Shown here: in pieces, positions 7,144-14,040 of the stretch
Layout of the letters: each line of letters opens with the position of its first letter
How positions within the stretch are numbered: the first letter of the stretch is position 1
Source: a virus
DNA: 21,474 nucleotides
Strand: one strand, 5' to 3'
Virus record (IMG/VR): IMGVR_UViG_3300043429_000237
Coordinates: 1-21,474 of that record
Program-made: the position numbers and the translations under genes
Notes under the pieces: generated by a model
Databases searched by the model: none
Told to the model about the DNA's origin: nothing
The model's input: the letters and a program-made list of their open reading frames with translations, nothing else

Positions 7144-7773
7144 ATGGCAACCCTCGCTGACCTCAAAGCCCGCATCATTGCTGAGACGAACCGCGATGAT
7201 CTGGCAGACGACCTAGCAACCGCGCTTGATGAGGTAATCTCTCGCGCGATTGAGTTTTATGCGGTTCAGCGGTTCACGTTCAACGAATATCGCCAGACCG
7301 CAACGACGGTGGCAAACAATCAATATGTGACGCTCCCGTCCGGCATACGGATGATTGACTATCTGTCCGTCACGGTCGGGTCCAATGCCTATCCGCTTCG
7401 CCCGCAGGCATGGCAGGTGATTGAGGAGTGGAACGGCTACGCGACCACGAGCGGCCAACCTACGGACTATTCGGTGCAGACGGGCCAGGTTCGTCTCTAC
7501 CCCGTGCCAAATACGGCCTATCCGCTGACCTTCCTCGGTGTTGCAGACGTGACGCCCGCGCTTGACTATAGCGACGACACGTCAACGAACGCATGGCTGA
7601 CGGACGGTTATGACCTCCTTGCCGCTCGCGTTCGCTATCTGCTGTATCGGGATTATTTCCGTGATGCGGAAGGCGCTAATATTGCGCTCGGTGCAGAGCA
7701 AGAGGCATTGGCGGACCTCCGCAATAGCGTGGCGCAACTCCTTGGCACCGGAAGGATGCGAGGGTCATGGTAG
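7144..7773 (+). CDS. Head-tail adaptor-like protein
   Basis: This protein probably forms a ring under the portal that joins head and tail. The 209-residue protein begins with the helical pattern MATLADLKARIIAETNRDDL. Around residues 37-43 it has the helix EFYAVQRF, then beta-rich YVTLPSGIRMIDYLSV, and a later VRLYPVPNTAYPLTF. It ends in a long helical region containing the YDLLAARVRYLLYRDYF block. This layout is typical of phage adaptor proteins found after the capsid genes, and the position matches that of gp4 in P22. No SD lies next to its ATG, and the preceding stem-loop may compensate. Its end overlaps the next gene by 7 bases. Family membership is from memory of the pattern, not a search. 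Confidence 0.7.
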   Translation: MATLADLKARIIAETNRDDLADDLATALDEVISRAIEFYAVQRFTFNEYRQTATTVANNQYVTLPSGIRMIDYLSVTVGSNAYPLRPQAWQVIEEWNGYATTSGQPTDYSVQTGQVRLYPVPNTAYPLTFLGVADVTPALDYSDDTSTNAWLTDGYDLLAARVRYLLYRDYFRDAEGANIALGAEQEALADLRNSVAQLLGTGRMRGSW

Positions 7774-7994
7774 CGCCTAACGCCATCCTGATTGAGCCGG
7801 AATCGCCTTTGTGGTGGAAACGGGCCGCGTTGCAGATTCAGCAACTGTTCGTGCTGTCGCGTCGTCCCTTGCAGCTTACCGGATACACGACTGCCAACCT
7901 GCCAGACCCGGCACAATGGAAATCGTGCCTTGTTTATGACCTGACCACGAACGGTGTGAAGGTTTCCAACGGAGCGACGTGGAATGCCCTCTAG
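7767..7994 (+). CDS. Small hypothetical virion-module protein (75 aa)
   Basis: This short protein is translationally coupled on both sides: ATG lies inside the adaptor gene and its TAG lies 11 bases inside the collar-fibre gene. SD candidates are GGAAGGA (7750-7756) and GAGGG (7760-7764). The first half is helical (WWKRAALQIQQLFVLS). The second half, YTTANLPDPAQWKSCLVYDL followed by VSNGATWNAL, resembles the small beta domain that ends many phage tail proteins, where 'LPDPA..W' leads to 'S.G..W'. Here it stands alone. It may be a minor tail or fibre-attachment protein, but there is no direct evidence for function. Confidence 0.65.
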   Translation: MVAPNAILIEPESPLWWKRAALQIQQLFVLSRRPLQLTGYTTANLPDPAQWKSCLVYDLTTNGVKVSNGATWNAL

Positions 7995-9402
7995 TCCAAC
8001 GCCACTCTTGAACATTGAGCAGCAGGCGGCGGGTGAAAACCTCAACGTCTGGGGCGATCCGAACTTGAACTCCGCGCTGCAACGGCTGACGGAGGCTATT
8101 GCCGCAACTACGGCCATTTCGTCGTATCCGATCACGCTGACCTCTACCAACTACGTCGCCAACCAAGCGCGGAGCATGATGCTGTCGTGTTCGGGTGCTG
8201 GCGGGACGGTGACGGTGCCGGGGCAATCAAAGCTCTACATCGTCCGCAACGCATCGAGCGGAAACGTCGTCATCACGGCGGGTGCTACGGGTGCAACGGT
8301 GGCTGCTGGTGATACGGTGCCGGTGATCTGCGACGGCACGGACTGCCGGATTGCGGCTCGGACGGACTTTCAGAACAGTGTGCTTAAGAACGTCGCCAAC
8401 GGCTCCAATGCGCTGGATGCGGTCAATAAGCAGCAAATCGACGCGGTTCTAGCAGCGGCACAAGCCTATACGGACGCAACGGCATTTGCGTCGGCTTCGC
8501 TGCCAGGTCAGGCGGGTGAGGCGGGTAAGTTCCTGCAAACCAACGGCACGTCAACGCTCTGGGCTACGGTATTCCCGTCGTTTTCAGGGACAACGGACTA
8601 CACGCTGACCAGTGATGGTTCTGCGGCGGTATGGTCTTCACCGGCCACGATGCGAACCAAACTGTCCCTTGGTGGTGCGGCGCTGCTGAATGTCGGCACG
8701 ACTGCGGGAACGGTCGCTGCGGGTAATGATTCGCGCATCGTCAATGCGGCTCAACTGTCCGGCGCGGTGTTTACGGGCGCGGTGTCTGGCCCGTCTGGCG
8801 TCTTTACGGCTTTGTCGGGCGCTCTGACGGGCAACGCATCGACTGCAACCGCATTGGCCACGGCGAGGGACTTGAGCCTTACCGGCGACGTGACGGGCAC
8901 CCTGAGCGGCTTTAACGGAACGTCCAACGTATCGGGGGCTATGACGCTTTCGGCTTCTGCCGTTCGTCTGGTGGCCTTGCCTGCCGGTTCCATTATCCAG
9001 TTTGCGGCTTCTTCGCCTCCCTCTGGCTATCTGGTTTGCGATGGTTCGGAGGTTTCTCGGGTGACCTATGCCGCGCTGTTCGCAGCGGTTGGGACCGTCT
9101 GGGGTGTCGGTGACGGTTCGACGACCTTTAATCTGCCGGACCTTCGCGGCGAGTTCATCCGTGGCTGGGATAACGGGCGAGGTATCGACCCCGCTCGCAC
9201 CTTTGCGAGTTCGCAAGCGGATGAACTAGAGGCCCACGTTCACTCGGTTAGCCCGCCATCGTGTTCGTCGGACGGTGGTTCCGGCTTGACGGTTTCGGGA
9301 TCGACCGGTTCGGAAACCATCACGGCTTATGACACGGGACTTACCGGAGGCACTGAGACGCGGCCTCGTAACGTCGCCGTCGTGTTCCTGATCAAAACCT
9401 GA
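7984..9402 (+). CDS. Tail fibre protein with phage tail collar domain
   Basis: This is a fibre-like structural protein of 472 residues. After a short helical N-terminus (about 25-45), residues 62-123 form a beta domain (TVTVPG, YIVRNASSGNVVITAG, VICDGTDCRI) common in phage tail proteins. Residues 140-330 are Ser/Thr/Gly/Ala-rich fibre shaft, with VVNAAQL-type and TGNASTATALATARDLSL segments. The collar domain (PF07484 type) is clear at about 334-396: LPAGSIIQFA, PPSGYLVCDGSEVSR, FNLPDLRGEFIRGWD. The end RPRNVAVVFLIK is the usual C-terminal strand of such proteins. GGAG at 7971-7974 sets the start. It likely aids host recognition or fibre assembly at the tail. It lies between the adaptor and nozzle genes, a place P22 has no fibre. 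Confidence 0.87.
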   Translation: MPSSPTPLLNIEQQAAGENLNVWGDPNLNSALQRLTEAIAATTAISSYPITLTSTNYVANQARSMMLSCSGAGGTVTVPGQSKLYIVRNASSGNVVITAGATGATVAAGDTVPVICDGTDCRIAARTDFQNSVLKNVANGSNALDAVNKQQIDAVLAAAQAYTDATAFASASLPGQAGEAGKFLQTNGTSTLWATVFPSFSGTTDYTLTSDGSAAVWSSPATMRTKLSLGGAALLNVGTTAGTVAAGNDSRIVNAAQLSGAVFTGAVSGPSGVFTALSGALTGNASTATALATARDLSLTGDVTGTLSGFNGTSNVSGAMTLSASAVRLVALPAGSIIQFAASSPPSGYLVCDGSEVSRVTYAALFAAVGTVWGVGDGSTTFNLPDLRGEFIRGWDNGRGIDPARTFASSQADELEAHVHSVSPPSCSSDGGSGLTVSGSTGSETITAYDTGLTGGTETRPRNVAVVFLIKT

Positions 9403-11012
9403 TGCGCGTTCCCCTTGTCATTGGCGCGGGCCTTAATCGAGACGACACGGTTTTCAGTGTCGGTTCTGGCGCGTGGGCAGACGTTGACAAGGTGCGTTTC
9501 TGGCGTGGCAAGCCCCAAGTCATCGGGGGGTGGGAGCGGTTTAGCGGCGACACCCTTCTCGCGCCCTGCCGTGGCATCTATTCCTACACGGACAACACCG
9601 GAAACCTTGTCGTCGGCTACGGCTCGGCCTTGGGGCTAGAGGTGTCGTATGGCGGCGGTCTCTACGACATCACGCCAACATCGTTCGTGGCGGGTGCCGT
9701 CGATGGAACGGGTGGCCAAGGCTATGGCACCGGCACCTATTCAACGGGCGAATATTCCGAACCGTCAACGGTCGATTATTTCCCGATGACGTGGAGCCTG
9801 TCTAGCTACGGCGCAGACATGATTGCGAACCCGCGCGGCCAGACGATTTACATTTGGCCGTTGGATACGGGAGCGGCGGCAATCGAACTTACCAATGCGC
9901 CGGATGAGGTGACTTACACGCTTGTCGTGCCTCAACGGCAGGTGATGGCGTTCGGATGCAATGAGGAATCGTCCGGTGATTTTAACCCGCTGTGCATCCG
10001 GTTCTCCGACATTGAGGCTCCGACCGTCTGGACAACCACGGCAACGAACAACGCTGGCGAGGTCATTCTTGAAGGCGGTGGCCGGATTGTTGGCGCTCGC
10101 CTGATTGGTGATCTGGTCTATGTCTGGACGGATTCCAACCTTTTCCGTGGGCAGTTTGTCGGAAGCCCAGACCAGACGTGGCGGTTTGACCGAGTCGGAG
10201 AGCATTGCGGGCTGATCGGGCCGAATGCGGCGGTTGTCGTCTCGCAAGTGGCCTATTGGATGAGCACGGAAGCTCAGTTCTATCAGTGCGCCTTGGGCGG
10301 TGCGCCTCAACTGATTCCTAGCCCTATCCAAGCGGACGTGAAGGCCACGCTTTCGTCTGTGCAGCAGGATAAGGTTTACGCCTCAAGCTGTGCTGAGTTT
10401 GGCGAGGTCCGGTGGGATTACCCTGATACAAGCGGCGAGGACGTGCCGGGCATCGATCTGCTGGCAGATAGCGTCGAAACCATTGACGATGGCACCGGCT
10501 CAACCTTGCTGGTTACGGCGGATGTGGTGAACGGCTCGGAAAACAACCGCTATGTTGCGGCGTGTACGCTGGACGGTTCGTGGTCGCGCGGCAACCTATC
10601 GCGCACGGCCATGATCGACGCCGGGCCGGGGGCTTACCCTATCGGCACCGATTCCAACGGACGTATCTATCTCCACGAACGCGGGCAATCGGCGGACGGC
10701 AACGTGCTGTCGTGGAGCATGGAGACGGCTGATCAGTACATTGGCGACGCATCGCAGATGCTTATGCTGAAAGGCGTTTGGCCAGACTTTGAGGGTCAGG
10801 TCGGGCCAGTCAATCTCACCATCGTGACGCGGAAATATCCGCAGGCAAATGAGGTTGAACACGGACCGTATGTTCTAACGCCGGGCCGATCTAAGAAAGA
10901 TTTTCGCGCGACAGGACGGGTTGCGCGCATTAAACTATCCGCGAGCAGCAGTCCGTCGTTTGTTCGTGTCGGCAAGCCTGAGTTTGAGGCGGAAGGAACG
11001 GGTTTCCAATGA
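9402..11012 (+). CDS. Putative tail nozzle or packaged-DNA stabilisation protein
   Basis: A 536-residue, largely beta protein follows the adaptor and fibre genes, the slot taken by gp10 in P22-like phages. It starts MRVPLVIGAGLNRDD and soon has DKVRFWRGKPQVIGGWERF (about 29-47), a pattern I associate with such proteins in alphaproteobacterial phages. Repeated strand motifs such as IVGARLIGDLVYVWTDSNLF and a late NGRIYLHERG fit a beta-propeller. Several Asp/Glu-rich loops are present. Its role would be to close the tail end and hold packaged DNA. The start ATG shares one base with the fibre stop (TGATG), with no clear SD, so translation is probably coupled. The assignment rests on position and sequence style, not on a diagnostic motif. 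Confidence 0.6.
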   Translation: MRVPLVIGAGLNRDDTVFSVGSGAWADVDKVRFWRGKPQVIGGWERFSGDTLLAPCRGIYSYTDNTGNLVVGYGSALGLEVSYGGGLYDITPTSFVAGAVDGTGGQGYGTGTYSTGEYSEPSTVDYFPMTWSLSSYGADMIANPRGQTIYIWPLDTGAAAIELTNAPDEVTYTLVVPQRQVMAFGCNEESSGDFNPLCIRFSDIEAPTVWTTTATNNAGEVILEGGGRIVGARLIGDLVYVWTDSNLFRGQFVGSPDQTWRFDRVGEHCGLIGPNAAVVVSQVAYWMSTEAQFYQCALGGAPQLIPSPIQADVKATLSSVQQDKVYASSCAEFGEVRWDYPDTSGEDVPGIDLLADSVETIDDGTGSTLLVTADVVNGSENNRYVAACTLDGSWSRGNLSRTAMIDAGPGAYPIGTDSNGRIYLHERGQSADGNVLSWSMETADQYIGDASQMLMLKGVWPDFEGQVGPVNLTIVTRKYPQANEVEHGPYVLTPGRSKKDFRATGRVARIKLSASSSPSFVRVGKPEFEAEGTGFQ

Positions 11013-11437
11013 GCGGTTTGAACGAAGAGCTTGAGGCGATGGGCGTTGAGGCAACCTTGACGCTGGTTCCCGACGCGCCCTCGCCTGAAATGGCGCAGTT
11101 TGAGCGGTGCAAGGCATGGCTTGAGGCTGGCCTAGAGCATAGCCCGCTGACGATGGTTGACGTGCTTCGCGCGGTTCAACGGGGCGCGATGTTCTGGCCC
11201 GGCAAGACGTGCGCGATGGTGACTGAGATTGCGCCGTTCGGAGAGGGTAAGGCTATTTCGGTGCTGACGGCAGGCGGCGACATGGCAGAGCTTCGGCAAA
11301 TGGCGCTCGGTGTCGAGGCGTTCGGGCGGCTGAATGGTTGCTCTTGCGCTTTGATCGAAGGCCGCAAGGGATGGGAACGGGCCATGAAAGACGACGGCTA
11401 CAAGTTCCAATCCGTCACGCTCGTAAAGGACTTGTAA
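11009..11437 (+). CDS. Conserved 142-aa phage protein, possibly GNAT-like fold
   Basis: This small protein follows the nozzle gene with an ATGA overlap, and GGAAGGAA at 10991-10998 serves as SD. After a variable N-terminus, it shows a pattern seen in many alphaproteobacterial phage late regions. This runs MVDVLRAVQRGAMFWPGKTC, then VTEIAPF, VLTAGGDMAELRQMALGVEA, LNGCSCALIEGRKGWERAM and a final LVKDL. The alternation of strands and helices, with the GRKGWE element, resembles a reduced acetyltransferase (GNAT) fold. No acetyl-CoA-binding loop (R/Q-x-x-G-x-G/A) is obvious, so enzyme activity is doubtful. It could be a structural or assembly factor. Function is unknown. Confidence 0.7.
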   Translation: MSGLNEELEAMGVEATLTLVPDAPSPEMAQFERCKAWLEAGLEHSPLTMVDVLRAVQRGAMFWPGKTCAMVTEIAPFGEGKAISVLTAGGDMAELRQMALGVEAFGRLNGCSCALIEGRKGWERAMKDDGYKFQSVTLVKDL

Positions 11438-11438
11438 G

Positions 11439-12407
11439 ATGTCCAGCAAATCCACGAAACAAACGACCAACCAGACCGTCACGCCGACTAACCCGCAATG
11501 GGTAACGGATGCCCTGCAAGGCTATAGCCAACGGGTGCAGCAGTTTGGTCAGAAAGACCCGACGACGCTAGTCGCGCCGTCGTCTGATTTGCAAAACAAG
11601 GCGTTTTCGGCGGCTGCCGGAATGTCAGGCTCTCCGCTGTTTGGTGAGGCGGCTGGCATTGCACGTGGGGCAGTCAATAGCGGCTCTCCGCAGGACTTCA
11701 TGTCGCCCTACACTGAGCAAGTGGTCGATACGACGCTGCAAGGTTATGACCAGGACGCAGGCCGTCAACGCGCGGCCCTAGCGGCTCGCGGTGCGGCTAA
11801 CAAGGGTTTCGGCGGCTCACGCTTTGGCGTCGCTGAGGGGCTGCTTGGCGGGCAACTGGCGCAAGGCCGTGCGGGTGCGGAGGCCCAGCTTAGGGACCAA
11901 GCCTATAACACCGGCATGGGTTATTACGGCGACGCGCAAGGCCGGAACTTGCAAGCGGGTGGTCTGCTGTCGAATATCGGCTCGGCTGAGGATGCAAACA
12001 CGCGCTCTAACGTCGGCTTGATGGCGGGCCTTGGCGAGACGCAGCGAGGCATCGACGCGGACTATCGCACGGCTGATCTGTCGATGTTGCAGGCGCTCGG
12101 TGCTTTGAACTCGCAAAACCAGTTCGGCCTGTTCCAAGGGTCTAACACCAAAGGCATGACGGTTGAAAAGAAAGAGCCGTCCAAGTCGGAACAAGCGGGT
12201 CAGGCGATTGAGATTGCCGCGTCGCTTGCAAAACTGTTCTCCGACCGTCGCCTTAAGCGCAACATTGTTCCGCTTGGCCAAGGATGGTACGCATATAACT
12301 ACCTTTGGAGCGACGATGTGGAGGTGGGCGTCATGGCTGATGAGCAACCGCAAGCCGCTTCGGTCGGGCCGGGCGGGTTCCTCGTTGTCGATTATGGGGC
12401 GCTGTGA
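11439..12407 (+). CDS. Putative internal virion protein with short C-terminal S74-like domain
   Basis: A 322-residue protein opens the block where ejection proteins are expected. The N-terminus is Gln/Thr/Ser-rich. The middle is Gly/Ala/Gln-rich helix (RQRAALAARGAANKGFGGSR, about 108-127, and QAYNTGMGYYGDAQGRNLQA). The last 55 residues begin with SDRRLKRNIVPLG at 268 and continue with VGVMADEQP and a final VVDYGAL. That matches the core of the peptidase S74 intramolecular chaperone domain, in which Ser and the Lys five residues later (268 and 273 here) form the self-cleavage pair in endosialidases. The domain is far shorter than those on tailspikes, about 55 rather than over 100 residues, so cleavage or chaperoning is uncertain. 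AAAGGA at 11425-11430 is the SD. Confidence 0.68.
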   Translation: MSSKSTKQTTNQTVTPTNPQWVTDALQGYSQRVQQFGQKDPTTLVAPSSDLQNKAFSAAAGMSGSPLFGEAAGIARGAVNSGSPQDFMSPYTEQVVDTTLQGYDQDAGRQRAALAARGAANKGFGGSRFGVAEGLLGGQLAQGRAGAEAQLRDQAYNTGMGYYGDAQGRNLQAGGLLSNIGSAEDANTRSNVGLMAGLGETQRGIDADYRTADLSMLQALGALNSQNQFGLFQGSNTKGMTVEKKEPSKSEQAGQAIEIAASLAKLFSDRRLKRNIVPLGQGWYAYNYLWSDDVEVGVMADEQPQAASVGPGGFLVVDYGAL

Positions 12408-13108
12408 TGGGCCTGCTTTCTGACGCTATTGCTCGCCTTCAAAAGAGCCGTGCAGGCGGTACGGGCTTCCCTGTGCCGGTTGATGCGGGTAGCGCCCTCA
12501 TGCCCAAGCCTGAGCCGGTTGAGCAAGGCGGATTGATGGGCTTCATGCGTCAAGCGCAACAGCCGGGTGGCTTTGTTGAGCGGCTTGGCGATTTCGGCGC
12601 GACTTTGCAGGACATTGATAACGGCGGAAACCGTCTGGCGCAGCGCGAGGAAGCGCGGAACGGCACGGCGGAAGAGCAAGAGGCCGCACGGCAACGTGAG
12701 CAGGTCAATATGCTGGCCAAGTCGTTGAACTTGTCGCCACAAGACCAACTGTTTTTCAACGTGAACCCGGAAGGATTTATGACGGCTTACGGGCGTCGTC
12801 AGGATGCGGCTGCGGAACGTGAGGCGGAAGCGAATGACGTTGAATACCTGAATACGGCTCGCGGCGTTTATCGCACTGGACCTAACCCCGGCTGGCAAGA
12901 GCAGTTTGAGCCGGAGCGGGATAGCCCCGGTGATGGCCTTCGCTGGACGGAAGATGGCGGCGTTGAGCCGATTCCTGGTTGGCTGGAATATCAAGGCCGC
13001 TTGGCTGCGGCTCGCCGTGCGCCTCCGCGTCCTCGCGCTCCTGCCCGTCCAAGTTCACGCGGCAATAGCCCCGCGCCCGCTCGCGCACCTTGGGAAAGGA
13101 CTTGGTAA
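12407..13108 (+). CDS. Putative DNA-ejection-zone protein with basic Pro/Arg-rich tail
   Basis: The 233-residue protein lacks a domain I can name. It begins with a likely amphipathic helix (MGLLSDAIARLQKS). A region with LVERLG-type and FGATLQDIDNGG segments follows, then an Arg/Glu/Gln helix near 78-104. Next comes NLSPQDQLFFNVNPEGFMTA (108-127), a pattern I have seen in phage internal proteins. The final ~30 residues (from about 201) are rich in Pro, Arg and Ala, basic and probably disordered, which could contact DNA. ATG 12407 is chosen over the GTG three bases earlier because it makes the usual one-base TGATG overlap. It lies between two other presumed ejection proteins and shares their short spacing. 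Function is inferred from place only. Confidence 0.62.
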   Translation: MGLLSDAIARLQKSRAGGTGFPVPVDAGSALMPKPEPVEQGGLMGFMRQAQQPGGFVERLGDFGATLQDIDNGGNRLAQREEARNGTAEEQEAARQREQVNMLAKSLNLSPQDQLFFNVNPEGFMTAYGRRQDAAAEREAEANDVEYLNTARGVYRTGPNPGWQEQFEPERDSPGDGLRWTEDGGVEPIPGWLEYQGRLAAARRAPPRPRAPARPSSRGNSPAPARAPWERTW

Positions 13109-14040
13109 TGCCCGGACCTACAGCTGGACAAGTTGTTGACGGCTATCGCTTTCGGGGTGGCGATCCAAACAATCGCGCGTCTTGGGAGCCGGTTGCGGGC
13201 GGGGCGCAATCTGGCCCAGCAGCAGCGGGATTCACCGATTTGGGGGGTGGCTGGTATCGAGGCCCGAACGGCGGCTCGTATCAAGTTGGTAGAGGCGGTG
13301 CGATGGTGGAGCGAGCAGCGCCAGCCGCAAACACGGGGGCATCAACAAGCCCTTTGGTGGGGGCAGACGCTCGCGCGCGGTTTATGATTGGACTTGGCCC
13401 GATGACTGAGGCGCAAGTGAACCTTAGTCGCGCTGAAACCGCGTCCGGCCGACGAATTAATCCGTTCAACCGGGATTGGGGCGCTCGTTTAGCGGAGGCT
13501 ATTCCTTTTGATAGTGGGTCGGTGGCCAGAATGATCGGTGGCCAAGACTATCAAGAGTATGAGCAGGCCGCACGGTCTTACGAAGCGTCGATTATGCCTA
13601 TCCTTTCCGGGGCAGCGGTTACGCCGCAAGAGGCGCAGCGCCTAGCGCGAGCGGACTTGCCTCAGTTGGGGGATACTCCGGACATTTTGGAGCTAAAGTC
13701 GAGAAACCGCGCCATGCGTATAAACGCTGCGGCGGCTGGCGTGGGGCAAGAGGCACCGTTTCCCGACTTGAACGCTCCCGCTCGCCGCCGCGCATCCGCG
13801 TCCGAACAACAAGTGGCTTATTTTCGCTCTAACCCGGCAAACCCCCAAAGTCCTCGCGGAAGTCGGGAGCGACCGTTTGCGGAGATTGAGGGTATGAACT
13901 GGCGGAACCTGCCGCCGGGGTCCTTCTTTGTGGATCGGCAAGGCGTTTTGCGGACGGTTCCGGCGCAGCGAGAAGCGCAAGCGAGCCGACTCCGCAATCA
14001 ATCCGGTCGCGGCAACGTCACTGTAAGGCGCGTTCAATGA
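13108..14040 (+). CDS. Putative internal virion (ejection) protein, 310 aa
   Basis: Near the start it carries GYRFRGGDPNNRASWEPV (12-29), a short module that recurs in phage ejection and transglycosylase-associated proteins. A second small module, GWYRGPNGGSYQVGRGG, follows. The central part (about 95-210) is mixed helix with DYQEYEQAARSYEASIMPIL. Near the C-terminus are NWRNLPPGSFFVDRQGVLRT and a basic tail (RGNVTVRRVQ). No lytic transglycosylase catalytic motif (such as ES...GL...Q.MP) is visible, so it is not called an enzyme. ATG 13108 gives a TAATG overlap and sits seven bases after AAAGGA (13095-13100). An in-frame TTG at 13090 is less likely. It overlaps the next gene by ATGA. Confidence 0.65.
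   Translation: MPGPTAGQVVDGYRFRGGDPNNRASWEPVAGGAQSGPAAAGFTDLGGGWYRGPNGGSYQVGRGGAMVERAAPAANTGASTSPLVGADARARFMIGLGPMTEAQVNLSRAETASGRRINPFNRDWGARLAEAIPFDSGSVARMIGGQDYQEYEQAARSYEASIMPILSGAAVTPQEAQRLARADLPQLGDTPDILELKSRNRAMRINAAAAGVGQEAPFPDLNAPARRRASASEQQVAYFRSNPANPQSPRGSRERPFAEIEGMNWRNLPPGSFFVDRQGVLRTVPAQREAQASRLRNQSGRGNVTVRRVQ

Noticed and set aside
11009-11437. Acetyltransferase (GNAT) enzyme, possibly anti-defence
   Set aside because: The general fold pattern is suggestive but the acetyl-CoA-binding motif is not visible, and the gene is embedded in structural genes.
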